Below the pieces are notes generated by a model. The model was not told where the DNA came from, made no database searches, and was given only the letters and a program-made list of their open reading frames with translations. Of a stretch of 42,612 nucleotides of DNA, positions 32,662 through 42,000 are shown piece after piece (the first letter of the stretch is position 1; each line of letters opens with the position of its first letter). The DNA comes from JAWLEV01 sp046538105 (GTDB lineage Bacteria > Chloroflexota > Anaerolineae > UBA1429): assembly GCA_046538105.1 (NCBI GenBank), contig JBKHJO010000020.1, positions 1 through 42,612 of the forward strand, in the 5' to 3' direction. The translations under genes and the position numbers were made by a program.

Positions 32662-33750
32662 TCACTGCTGCGATCGCTGCTGAGCCATGGGAGTATGTGC
32701 TTCCTCTGGTATGATCTCCAGCAACTTTTCGACCACCCTATCGAATTCCTCCGTTGCGTATTCCTCCAGGCGTCCGCTATCCGCCAGATCAGAGATTTCG
32801 GGGTGAATGGGCATACGCCCCAGGAGGGGAGCCCCCACCCGCTCGGTCACGTCCGAAGCCTTGGTGGTTCCAAAGAGTTCGATCTTTTCCCCACAGTTCG
32901 GGCATTCGACGTAACTCATGTTCTCCACAACGCCCAGGACAGGGATATCGAGTTGCTTGGCCATAGAGGAGGCCTTGCGCACCACCATGCCCGCCAGATC
33001 CTGGGGCGTGGTCACCAGCACCACGCCGTTGAGGGGTATGGATTGCATGACGGTCAGGGATGCATCCGAGGTACCGGGGGGTAGGTCCACGATGAGGTAA
33101 TCCAGTTCACCCCAGGCGACATCACCCCAGAACTGCTTGATGGCTCCGCCGATGAGGGGGCCGCGCCAGATGACCGCCTGGTCGGGATCGGCCAGCAGAA
33201 GATTGATGGAGATGATCTTGATGCCGCTGTCCGATTCCACAGGGAGGATGCCCTGGGGCCCGCCCATGGGGCGTCTATCCTCGTGCAGGAGCATCTTGGG
33301 GATGCTGGGGCCGGTGATGTCGGCGTCCAACACGCCCACCTTGTGCCCCTGACGTCCCAGCACGACGGCCAGCAGGGCAGCCACCGTCGACTTGCCCACC
33401 CCTCCCTTGCCACTCAGAACAGCCACCACATGCTTGATATCATTGTATTCGACGGCCGTGCCAGCGCTTTGTTGGGACTGGCCAAAGATCTCTTCCCGCT
33501 CCTGGTCAGTCATCTCTCGCATGTCAATGTCTACTTGTTCTACATCATCCAGGGCCAGGAGGCGCTGTCGCGCATCGTTGACCATCTGTTCCTTCATAGG
33601 ACAGGCGAGGGTGGTGAGGGCCAGGGTGAAGTTGACCTTTCCGTCCTCATATTCCAGGTCATGTACCATTCCCAGATCGATGATGCTGCGATTCAACTCG
33701 GGATCCATGACTTGCTGGAGCGTCTGACGTATATCCTGTGTATCTATCAT
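32662..33750 (-). CDS. mrp: Mrp/NBP35-type Fe-S cluster carrier ATPase
   Basis: A 362-residue protein. An N-terminal MIP18/DUF59 domain (about 1-85, with MDPELNRSIIDLGMVHDLEY and a Cys in LTTLACPMKEQM) precedes a deviant Walker A P-loop, VLSGKGGVGKST near residue 115. IVDLPPGTSDASL near 215 is the Switch II region. The cluster-bridging pair of cysteines is CPNCGEKIELFG near 282. The protein receives and passes on Fe-S clusters in the cytoplasm. ATG at 33750 follows GGAG and fits the family N-terminus; the frame is open further upstream but unlike the family. It may serve the cluster enzymes of the cell, including the homoaconitase encoded nearby; that link is inference. Confidence 0.94.
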   Translation of the reverse strand: MIDTQDIRQTLQQVMDPELNRSIIDLGMVHDLEYEDGKVNFTLALTTLACPMKEQMVNDARQRLLALDDVEQVDIDMREMTDQEREEIFGQSQQSAGTAVEYNDIKHVVAVLSGKGGVGKSTVAALLAVVLGRQGHKVGVLDADITGPSIPKMLLHEDRRPMGGPQGILPVESDSGIKIISINLLLADPDQAVIWRGPLIGGAIKQFWGDVAWGELDYLIVDLPPGTSDASLTVMQSIPLNGVVLVTTPQDLAGMVVRKASSMAKQLDIPVLGVVENMSYVECPNCGEKIELFGTTKASDVTERVGAPLLGRMPIHPEISDLADSGRLEEYATEEFDRVVEKLLEIIPEEAHTPMAQQRSQQ

Positions 33751-33820
33751 CACGAACTCCTTTATATCATCTAGCGCAGGAGACTGTATCCTGCGGAGTG
33801 TATTAGAAATCCATCTGACC

Positions 33821-33848
33821 ATTATATCACGATAAGAGCGAGGGGCAA
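33821..33848 (-). promoter_or_regulatory. Promoter of the mrp gene
   Basis: On the minus strand, TTGCCC (complement of 33843-33848), a 16-bp spacer and TATAAT (complement of 33821-33826) lie about 70 nt before the start codon. The leader contains a 7-bp inverted repeat, CGCAGGA (33775-33781) with TCCTGCG (33789-33795). Confidence 0.68.
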
Positions 33849-33918
33849 GATAGTCAAATCGCTCCAGGCATGGATCATTGGTCCGCAGTATGTATTGTTC
33901 CGACACCCTCCAAGGCGA

Positions 33919-35214
33919 TTATACCATTTCGAGCATCTTCTCTGCGACCTGTCTACCATATGTCACGGCATAATTCATGCCTCGGTCTTCTGGGTAGACC
34001 TGGGCCATACAGGAGAGCCACAGGTTGGGGAGGGGTGTCTCAAAAGGGGGCCTGATCTCAGAGTATTCCAGGCCGATGACAGGCTGTGTATAAGGCTCCC
34101 GCCAGGCCCATATGCGACGGACCCAATCACGGCTGAATCCCTCATAGATCTTTTTCAGGTGTGGGAGGTACTTTTCCAGCAACTGTTCGGCTGTCATCCG
34201 ATAGAGGGGATTTTTCGTTTTGAGATAGCGCGAGATATAGACGAGATGGGCGCCACCATAGATCTGAGGACGTTGCATGTTGGTGTGCTCGATCACTCCG
34301 GTAAAGGGGATGGAGGGATCGCCGATATTGAGCCAGTATGTATCGGACAGGCCACGGTCCAGTTCCATGACGAGGCAAACGTTGGCGAGATATTCGATCT
34401 GTCCCAGCCTTTGACGATAGGGGAGGGGGAGGTCGGGAGCCAGTTGTAGCAGGATTTCGGGGGCTGTAGTCACCAGGACGTGATCCGCGGGTTGTAGTTC
34501 ATGGTCGGTTACTATACCCCGGGTATGGCCATCCTCTATGGGTATATGGGTCACAGGCACTTTTGTCTCGATGCGCACGCCCCGGTCTTTCAGGCGCTCC
34601 TCCCACAGGTCGACGATCTGGCCAAAGCCTTCACGCAGATAGCCGAGCCGTTCCTCCTGGCGCTTTCCCCGAGAACTCCCTCGAAGTTTTAACTTGTTCC
34701 AGATCCAGACCGCCGCAATGTCGTCAGCATAGGGGCCGAACTTGCCGCGTAATAGGGGTTCCCATACGGCCGCGTATACGTGCTCTCCAGCCATGTCCAC
34801 GAGCCATTCACGAGCCGTGATATCCTCCAGTTCGTGCCAATCCTTGACAAAAGTAGTTCTCAGATAAAGGAGGCCCAATCGTATACGGTTGAGAGGGCTG
34901 ATATGAGAGAAGCGGAGGAGGTCCAGAGGTGTACTGAGGCGGTATATGTGGTCCCTATAGTAGCCGTTGGTGGTGGGTATCCACTCTAGCTTGTGACCCA
35001 GACCAAGGCGCTCTACGAGTTCCACGATGGCAGTGTCGCTGGTGAATATATGGTGATAGAATTTCTCAAGATAGGTATCGTCGATGCGGAAGGATCCAGC
35101 CAATCCTCCCAGGGTGGGGTCTTTTTCAAAGAGCGCACATTCGATCCCGTGTTGAGAAAGAGTATCTGCAGCGCTCAGCCCCGTCATACCACCGCCGACG
35201 ATGGCAACTTGCAT
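33919..35214 (-). CDS. FAD-dependent amine oxidase/protoporphyrinogen oxidase-like protein
   Basis: A 431-residue flavoprotein. The dinucleotide-binding fold opens with MQVAIVGGGMTGLSAADTL, ending in Glu (ALFEKD) about 30 residues on, and the FAD pyrophosphate segment GGLAGSF follows near residue 40. The C-terminal FAD motif is LWLSCMAQVYPEDRGMNYAV near 400. It belongs to the broad amine oxidase/HemG-HemY/carotenoid-desaturase family. The sequence does not show which substrate it oxidises. It is the last gene of a minus-strand run behind Gfo/Idh, DsrE-like and UroD-like genes. No membrane helices are evident. Confidence 0.85.
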   Translation of the reverse strand: MQVAIVGGGMTGLSAADTLSQHGIECALFEKDPTLGGLAGSFRIDDTYLEKFYHHIFTSDTAIVELVERLGLGHKLEWIPTTNGYYRDHIYRLSTPLDLLRFSHISPLNRIRLGLLYLRTTFVKDWHELEDITAREWLVDMAGEHVYAAVWEPLLRGKFGPYADDIAAVWIWNKLKLRGSSRGKRQEERLGYLREGFGQIVDLWEERLKDRGVRIETKVPVTHIPIEDGHTRGIVTDHELQPADHVLVTTAPEILLQLAPDLPLPYRQRLGQIEYLANVCLVMELDRGLSDTYWLNIGDPSIPFTGVIEHTNMQRPQIYGGAHLVYISRYLKTKNPLYRMTAEQLLEKYLPHLKKIYEGFSRDWVRRIWAWREPYTQPVIGLEYSEIRPPFETPLPNLWLSCMAQVYPEDRGMNYAVTYGRQVAEKMLEMV

Positions 35215-35268
35215 CTATTTACCTCCAAAGGATGACCAGATGTGAGATTTCTCTCGGCACATGGTCTA

Positions 35269-36270
35269 TCAAACTTTTACTACGCTGCCACTGTCTGCGG
35301 CCTGTGCAGCCTTGATGGCGAATGCCGTGATGTCAAAAGCCTCCTCTGCTGGCACGAGGAGTTGTCCCCCTCCCTCTACAGCAGCCATAAAGTCGCCGAA
35401 CAGGGTACGTTCTGGCCGCTCCAGCGGCCAGGAAGGAGTATCTCTGGCATGAGTGATCAGATGTAGGCGGCTGCCCTGATCGCAGACTTCCAGGACACCT
35501 TTTGCCCCCGCGATGCGGAGGCGATCGTCGCCGTGGGTTGGCGCGCCCGCCGGACGCAGATAATCGAGGTGAAACACAGCGCTGCCGTCGTTGGCGAGCC
35601 TGGCCATGACGGTGGCCACGTCCTGGCATCCCGGCCGTTCAGTATGTACCAGGTTGGCGTGGTGGGCCCATACCTGGGTGTAGTCGACGTCTGCCACCCA
35701 GCGTGCATAGTCAAAGGCATGGATGCCCACCCAGGTCATGGTATTTCCGTACTTGGCTGGATCAGCATACCACGCTGGTCGCTCTTGACCCCATTGATAG
35801 GACTTTTGGGCGCTGATGAGGTAGGGTTCGCCGATGACGCCCCATCGCACGAGGCGATGCGCCGTGTAAAAGGGAGGATCATAGCGCATGGGGAGCATGA
35901 TGGCGTATACGAGGTCGCGATCTAGCACCAGTTGCCGCAGCGTATCGACGTCTTGCAGGTTTTGGGCGGCGGGTTTTTCCGAGATCATATGGAGGCCTCG
36001 ACGCGCGGCCTCTAGGGCGATGGGGCCATTCAGGTCATAACGCCCACAGATGGTGACGATGTCGGGCTCCTCGGTATCCAGCATCTGGATCCAATCGCTG
36101 TATGCCGTCGGCGATCTCTTTCCCATCTGTATTCTTTTGTAACGGGATACGTCCTCCCCCTCAAAAGAGGGAGCATAAGCGTCGAATCGAACATTGGGAA
36201 ACTGGGGCAGTTCATCGAGCACCAGATTCACATGTCCTGCGGCTCCTATGATGGCCATTTTGTAGGGCAC
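35269..36270 (-). CDS. Gfo/Idh/MocA family oxidoreductase
   Basis: A 333-residue protein. The Rossmann domain begins MAIIGAAGHVNLVLDEL, with an unusual Gly-Ala-Ala-Gly-His turn, and the E-K-P motif is intact as SEKPAA near residue 98. The catalytic-region His is in VGIHAFDYARW near 180. It starts 18 nt after the DsrE-like gene and is 54 nt before the FAD oxidoreductase gene. Substrate unknown. This is the fourth Gfo/Idh gene of the window, and each is distinct in sequence. Confidence 0.89.
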   Translation of the reverse strand: MPYKMAIIGAAGHVNLVLDELPQFPNVRFDAYAPSFEGEDVSRYKRIQMGKRSPTAYSDWIQMLDTEEPDIVTICGRYDLNGPIALEAARRGLHMISEKPAAQNLQDVDTLRQLVLDRDLVYAIMLPMRYDPPFYTAHRLVRWGVIGEPYLISAQKSYQWGQERPAWYADPAKYGNTMTWVGIHAFDYARWVADVDYTQVWAHHANLVHTERPGCQDVATVMARLANDGSAVFHLDYLRPAGAPTHGDDRLRIAGAKGVLEVCDQGSRLHLITHARDTPSWPLERPERTLFGDFMAAVEGGGQLLVPAEEAFDITAFAIKAAQAADSGSVVKV

Positions 36271-36288
36271 TGTATTTCCTCCTCTATT

Positions 36289-36624
36289 CTACCAGGTCAT
36301 GGGCGTGTATCCCGCTTTGATGGCTTGGGAGACGGGGGAGCCGATGAACTCTACGGAGCAACCCAATTCCTCCAGGCGCTCGCTCACGTGGTATTTATCC
36401 GAGCACCACTTGCAGGCCCTGGGCGTCGTGCCGTTCTCTACGATCTCCTCAACGAGGGGATGCAGATCCGGGTCGGTGGCGATGGTCACTTCCGAAGGTC
36501 CGAAAAAGAAGACCTGTACGTCTTTCATCCAGCCATTCGCTATGGCATTCTTGGTATAGATCAATCCCATCTCCAGTACCTTGCGGTCAGAACTCGCCAA
36601 AATTACGGCCAACTTGTCGCTCAT
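36289..36624 (-). CDS. DsrE/DsrF-like small protein
   Basis: A 111-residue protein of the DsrE-like fold. The N-terminus reads KLAVILASSDRKVLEMGLIY and a strand follows with VQVFFFGPSEVTIA. Cysteines lie in ACKWCSDKYHV (about 71 and 74) and in LEELGCSVEFIG (about 89). In sulfur-relay members a cysteine in the later region carries persulfide, but here the roles are not established. It is encoded between an UroD-family gene (43 nt upstream) and a Gfo/Idh gene, not with sulfur-oxidation genes. A carrier or redox accessory role is possible. Confidence 0.8.
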   Translation of the reverse strand: MSDKLAVILASSDRKVLEMGLIYTKNAIANGWMKDVQVFFFGPSEVTIATDPDLHPLVEEIVENGTTPRACKWCSDKYHVSERLEELGCSVEFIGSPVSQAIKAGYTPMTW

Positions 36625-36667
36625 TGCCTCAAATCCTCCCTTTTGTGGTCTATGGGGACGTTGCGCA

Positions 36668-37813
36668 TCAGTAGTCTCGGAGCCTGTCGAATTCGTCCAG
36701 CATAGTCATGAAATTGTCATAGCAGGTACCCACCGCGATGCTGTGAGAAGCACCAAGGACAAAGGCACCGTCCGGCTTGGCTATACGCATGGCCTCGCGA
36801 ACGTCCTGGCGCACCTGGTCGGGCGTGCCATCCACCAGGTGCTCCACGAGAACGCCGCCCCACAAGGCCATGCGCCCGCGCGTCGCTTCTTGCACTCGGG
36901 TCAGGTCCATTTCTGCCGTGGCCTGGATCGATTGATAACAGTCGACGCCGGCCTCCATAAATCCCTCCAGGATGGGCCAGTTGTTGCCACAGGCGTGCTG
37001 CACGAAAAGCAGTCCCGCCTCGTGGGCTGCCTCCACATTGTTTTGAAGGGCTGGATAGCAAAAGCGCCGCCACATCTGAGGGGACATAAAGGGACCCGAC
37101 CGGAATGCCCAATCGGTGCCATCCATGACGCCATGGATGCCCCTGTTTGTCCAGTGTGCTTGTTCTATCCTGGCTCGCGCAAGGGAGGAGTGCAGAGCCC
37201 GTTCGACGAGGGAGGGATTATCAACCATCTCGATCAGGGACCGTTCCATGCCTCCAGGCTGGACCCACTCGGTGGCTTTTGGGAAGGGGCCCAGGATGAA
37301 ACGATCTTCTGAGAATTCTGATGTCACGGCGTTCACCAGTTCGTACACGGAAGGATCGGGTGCCTCATAGGTGAATTCCAGAGGATAGTCCTCCTCGCGG
37401 ATTTCACGCGTCCACTTTTCTGGATCATGCACCAGGGTGATATCGGCCGTGATGTGGGAATATTTGAGCACGCGACCATCGGGGTAGCGCCAGGTGGTGG
37501 CATCGATCCTTTTGGGCGCCTGGGGTTCATAGCCCTTGGGAGGCACCAGGCCCAGGGTCATGGCACAAAGGTTGATGATATCGTAGATCTCCAGTTTTTT
37601 GTAGAGGGCGATGGTATCCTCCACGAGGCTTTGTACCACCTCGTCACGGCGACCCTCCCAATAGGCGATCTGGCATTTGGCCTTGGCCCGCACATAGGTC
37701 TCGTGGCCCAGGATGCGCTCCACGGTGTCATAGTCGATGGAAAAGTCTCCCAAGGGGACTTTGTCGGGGATTTCACCAGATAGTGCGGTCGCGGCGCGCT
37801 CTTTGCTGTTCAT
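36668..37813 (-). CDS. UroD-family corrinoid/cobamide methyltransferase-like protein
   Basis: A 381-residue TIM-barrel protein of the uroporphyrinogen decarboxylase superfamily. The early motif is MNSKERAATALSGEIPDKVP, typical of the MtaA/CmuA/MtbA-like branch rather than haem-pathway HemE. A H-x-C motif is present in FVQHACGNNWPI near residue 265 and a further Cys in VGTCYDNFMTML near the C-terminus. This is the His-Cys-Cys set that binds zinc in methylcobamide methyltransferases. No corrinoid protein is encoded nearby. ATG at 37813 fits the family start, although its ribosome-binding site (GAGAG) is rather distant; TTG 37840 is the alternative. First gene of a probable four-gene unit. Confidence 0.85.
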   Translation of the reverse strand: MNSKERAATALSGEIPDKVPLGDFSIDYDTVERILGHETYVRAKAKCQIAYWEGRRDEVVQSLVEDTIALYKKLEIYDIINLCAMTLGLVPPKGYEPQAPKRIDATTWRYPDGRVLKYSHITADITLVHDPEKWTREIREEDYPLEFTYEAPDPSVYELVNAVTSEFSEDRFILGPFPKATEWVQPGGMERSLIEMVDNPSLVERALHSSLARARIEQAHWTNRGIHGVMDGTDWAFRSGPFMSPQMWRRFCYPALQNNVEAAHEAGLLFVQHACGNNWPILEGFMEAGVDCYQSIQATAEMDLTRVQEATRGRMALWGGVLVEHLVDGTPDQVRQDVREAMRIAKPDGAFVLGASHSIAVGTCYDNFMTMLDEFDRLRDY

Positions 37814-37854
37814 GATATTGGTTTGATTCTCTCTTTCCAAGAGTCAGTGTTGAG

Positions 37855-37883
37855 ATTATGGCATAACTCTTGGCCAGACGCAA
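37855..37883 (-). promoter_or_regulatory. Probable promoter of the UroD-DsrE-Gfo-FAD gene run
   Basis: On the minus strand, TTGCGT (complement of 37878-37883), a 17-bp spacer and CATAAT (complement of 37855-37860) lie 41 nt before ATG 37813. The remaining stretch 37884-38076, between here and the end of the glycan transferase gene, shows no gene or clear terminator. Confidence 0.55.
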
Positions 37884-38076
37884 ACCTTTTGACACATTCA
37901 CCGATTTTTGACGATTTACTATGCGGGCCTATTCCTCAAAGTGGCTTTTACGAACAGACTTGGATCGATGTTGGTGCTGTTGGCCTCACCATTTCTGGCC
38001 TGATATCCTTTATCAAGTGGCGGGGAAGCCAAGCATGCCCGCCGCGATCCATTCCCTGGGCTTTTGGATGGTCTTC

Positions 38077-39096
38077 TCAAGCCCGCCGCTCGTTCGTCCC
38101 GGTCGTGTCAATGTACTCGAACCTGTAGAGGAAATAGATTCCCGCGGTCAACACAGTGCCTCCCATGACGTATCCTTCTGTGAAGGTGGCCTGGGTGAGG
38201 TACATGGCCACCACCCCCAGCGCCGCTCCCGCCAGGTAGAGGATCAGCACCGCCTCTCGGCGCGTGTAACCCATTCTCACCAACCGATGGGAGGTATGGT
38301 CCTTACCCGGCGTGGTGAGGGGGTTCAGCCCACGACGCAGGCGCGATACAAAGACGAGGGTGGTATCAAAGATGGGCAGGCCCAGGACGATGACGGGGAT
38401 CATCCACGTCACAAAGTCGACGTTCTGGGGGAAGCGAAGTTTGATTCCCACAGAGGCCAGTATGAAGCCCAGAAAGAGGCTGCCCGCATCGCCCATAAAG
38501 ATACTGGCGGGGTTGAGATTGTAGACCAGGAACCCGATACAGGCGCCCAGCAGGGCGGCCGCGAGGGCTCCCACCAGATATTGCCCGCTCATAGCCGCCA
38601 GGAGCAGAAAGAAGGCCGAGGCCACGGCTCCCACCCCCCCGGACAGACCATCCATATTGTCGAGCAGGTTCATGGCGTTCGTTATGCCCACGACCCAGAA
38701 AACGGTCACCGCGATATTCAAGGCCGCGAAGGGGAAAATACGCACCTGTACATCGGTCAGAATGAGGAGGGCACTGGCGACGAGTTGCCCGACAAGTTTT
38801 GGCAAAGGGCCAAGCCCCGTGCGATCATCCCACAGGCCCATAAAGGAGCACAAGGTAGCGCCCATAAAGATACCGGCGATCTGGCGGACATACGATCGGT
38901 TTCCCAGGAACACCAGGGCGAATAGGAAGGACAGATATATGGCCACGCCGCCCATGAGGGGGACGGGCTGTTTATGGATCTTGCGAGCATTCGGTTTATC
39001 CACGACATCCGTCCTGAGGGCAAAATCGCGGACCAATGGCGTGGTGGCGACGGCCACCCCAAAGGCGCTCAATACTATGAGAAAATACTGTGTCAT
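38077..39096 (-). CDS. WecA/TagO/MraY-family phospho-sugar transferase
   Basis: A 339-residue polytopic membrane protein with about ten helices. It transfers a sugar-1-phosphate from a UDP-sugar to undecaprenyl phosphate, starting a cell-surface glycan. Motifs in order are KPNARKIHKQPVPLMGG near residue 35, the Asp-Asp of WDDRTGLGPLPKLVGQ near 92, NAMNLLDNMDGLSGG near 140, and IFMGDAGSLFLGF near 192. The C-terminal loop GKDHTSHRL near 268 is a WecA/TagO-type His motif. The absence of MraY-specific features and pairing with an O-antigen ligase favour surface polysaccharide initiation over murein. It starts 1 nt after the ligase gene ends. Confidence 0.92.
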   Translation of the reverse strand: MTQYFLIVLSAFGVAVATTPLVRDFALRTDVVDKPNARKIHKQPVPLMGGVAIYLSFLFALVFLGNRSYVRQIAGIFMGATLCSFMGLWDDRTGLGPLPKLVGQLVASALLILTDVQVRIFPFAALNIAVTVFWVVGITNAMNLLDNMDGLSGGVGAVASAFFLLLAAMSGQYLVGALAAALLGACIGFLVYNLNPASIFMGDAGSLFLGFILASVGIKLRFPQNVDFVTWMIPVIVLGLPIFDTTLVFVSRLRRGLNPLTTPGKDHTSHRLVRMGYTRREAVLILYLAGAALGVVAMYLTQATFTEGYVMGGTVLTAGIYFLYRFEYIDTTGTNERRA

Positions 39097-39097
39097 C

Positions 39098-42000
39098 CTA
39101 TTCCTCGTTCTCTTTTACGGTATCGTCGGCCTGAAGGTTTCGAATGAACGACTCCATGGTCTGTTTTTCTTCCTGGGGCGCGGCTTCGAGGGCCCGTTGG
39201 GCATAGGATAGGGCCTGGGTGGGACGTCCCCATTTGTCGTAGAGGATGGCCACATTCTTGAGGGTGCCATAGTCCTGGGGAGCGACGGTCAGCACCTCTG
39301 TGTTGGCTTGAATGGCCTTTTCCCATTCGCCCATCTGCGAGTAGGCGTATGCGAGGGCGCTCCATCCCTGGGTAAATTTGGGTTCAATGGCCACGGCCCT
39401 TTTGTACGTCTCGACGACGCGGTCCCACTGCTGACGGGCGGTATACACGTCGCCCATCAACATATAGGTCTGGAGGAACTCGTCATCCAGGGTCCGGGAG
39501 GTCTGGTACTTTTGCAGGGCTTTATCGTATTCTTCCAACAAGTAATAGATCAGGCCCCACTCGTTATATATCTGGGCGTTATGGGGGCTCAGTTCGGCGG
39601 CCTCCTCGTAATATTGGAGAGCCCTTTGCAGTTTTTCCTCGCGCGCTTTTTGGTTATCCTCCATCTCTGCCCAGGTACGGTGCAGGCGGGCGAGGTTGGC
39701 GGTATGGTCGGTATTCAGGGGATTGAGTTCGCGGGCGCGCTCAAGAGACTCTAAGGATTTGAGCAAGTAGGCGTCCCGCTGCTCGGGCGCCTCTACCCGT
39801 TTACCCTTTTCCATAAGGGCCCGTCCCTGGAAGAGGTAGTAGTGATCCTCCCGTGGCGCCACGTCGATCGCCCTTTCATAAAAGTATATCGCCTCGTCCC
39901 AAGACCCGGCGCTGTCGTATTTGAGCCCCTGTTTGTAAAGGCTATCCGCCTTGATGGGACGGATGTTTCTGGCGTCGACAAAAAAGAGGCAGGCGATCAG
40001 GAGGATGGGATAGAGAAAGACGAGAGTGCCCTGGACCGTCGTCGAGGGGCGGGGGGATCCCATATATGAGGTTATGCCGAGAATCAGCCAGACAAGTCCT
40101 GTCACCACGTAGAATTCGTAGATGAGGTTAGAAACCTCGATGCCGGGCCCCAGCCTTGCGGCATGAATGAGGGCAAAGACGAGACCCATGGCCGCGGCTA
40201 TGCCGCCGATGATGCCCAGGGAGGACAGGAGGCCGTCCAGGTCGGGGTCCTCCCTATGATGCATGGCGAGTTCAAGGGCGGCGATGGATGTGGAGATAAT
40301 AAAAGTGGCGACACCCAACCAAAAGATTCCGAGACTCGTCTCGCCCCTGGCACCCTTGGCGGTCATGGTGGTCAAGGAGGTGATGAGCACCTCAAGGGGG
40401 TCGCCCGAGGAGAGGGGGTTCGTGGTATAGTCCCAGGCCATGGTGATGAGGATGAAGCCGATGAGGAGCCCCAGGGCTATCCTCTGGGTGGAGAGGGAGT
40501 CCGTCCGCAGACCCCGAGGCTGCCTCGATCTGGCGTTTCTGTGATCTGCTGTCCCGTGCTTGGCGCTGGCGCCGATGGCGTCGGTGGTCACGCCGGAGAT
40601 GAGGTCCTGTCCCAGCAGAGCAAAGATGGCGGTATAGGTCCAAAAGTAGGTGCGGGTGGCGGCGATGGCGATGCCAAAGTGTATCTCGACAAAGTGGGCC
40701 ACGGTGCTGGCAAAGAGGGCGATGAGCAGCAGGGCCCGCCAACGATCCTGGGGACGCACGTTGGTGTCTGGGCGGCGGGCGCGGCCCGAGAGGGCCTGCA
40801 CTGTGACGTACGCCGATACGGCGGCGATAAAGCCCATGGGCAGGCCCACGCCCGCAAAGCGGAGGGACCCATCGACGATGAGGGGGACGAGGAGTCCCAA
40901 TGCGCCTCCAGCGATGCCGCAGCCGACGAAGAGCCGCCTTTCCGAGGTGCCCCGTATGAGCCCCATCCAGCGGAGGCCATAATAGAATATGTTGGTGAAA
41001 AGGAACATATAGACCAGGAAACCCACGAGCCCGGTGGTGACCAGGGCGTCAAAGGTCTCGTTGTGGGAGCGGTCGGGGGAAGCGTTCCGCTTCTCATAGT
41101 GGGCGAGTTCGGGGGGATAGAAGGGGTTGTAGGCCACGTACATGGATTCTGGCCCGTAGCCGATCACGGTGCGCAGGGGGTCGGCCGCGATCATCTCCAC
41201 TGCGCCCTCCCAGATCAGCACGCGGACCTTGCCGGTGCCCTCCTGCACCTCAAAGACGCGCCCCAGGCGACCGACGTAGGGCAGGTCGCGGACCCCGGCC
41301 AGGGGGGAGGAGGGCACGTTGATGATGATGAGGAAGAGGAGGACGGCGACGGCGACTCCCACCAGCACGGCGGTGGCCGTGCGATGTCGATGGAGAAAGG
41401 CATAGAGCAGGCCAAAGAAAAAGAGCCCGCCGGCTATGCCCAGCAGGGGGCCGCGACTCTGGGAAAAGAGGATGCAGACCAGTTGGGCGCTGAGGATGAT
41501 GCCGTAGGCTCCCATGAGCAGAAAGGGGGCCGCGCGCCGTTTGAGATAGGCGGCCATGAGGGCGCACAGGATCAGGAGAAGGACGCCGGTGATCAGACCC
41601 CGACCAAAACCGAGGGCGAACCAGACCCAGGAATGCAGCAGGAGGGCCAGAGCAAGGAGAAGGGTAAAGGTGGTCCGCGTCCGGGCGTCCGCCCTGTGGA
41701 AGGCGGTGTGTTGAAAATGGATGACGCGGGCCAGGGCGAGAGGGGCGATCATGATGAGGTAGGCACTGATGAATATGGCGTTACCCATGTGGGAGGCCAC
41801 GCGTCTGGCGACGTTCCCGCCCCAGGGTAGGGGATCGAGGCCATAGTGCTGGAGCAGGCCGTAGAGGGCGATGGGGAAACTGGTGAGGATGGCCATAGTG
41901 ACGAGGCGGCGCAACTGTTGCACATGGCGCAGGGTCTGGAGCATGAGGAAAAAGATGACGATGTAACTGAGGGTGGTGTAGGTGCCCTGGAAGCGCTGAT

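Noticed and set aside
37921..38925. A 334-codon plus-strand frame opposite the WecA/TagO gene
   Set aside because: It is low-complexity, Gln/His/Gly-rich and antisense to a gene with all motifs of its family intact.
40163..41830. A 555-codon open frame opposite the O-antigen ligase gene
   Set aside because: Its composition is Gly/Glu/Asp/His-rich and resembles no protein family. It is the antisense shadow of a membrane-protein gene with regular codon use.
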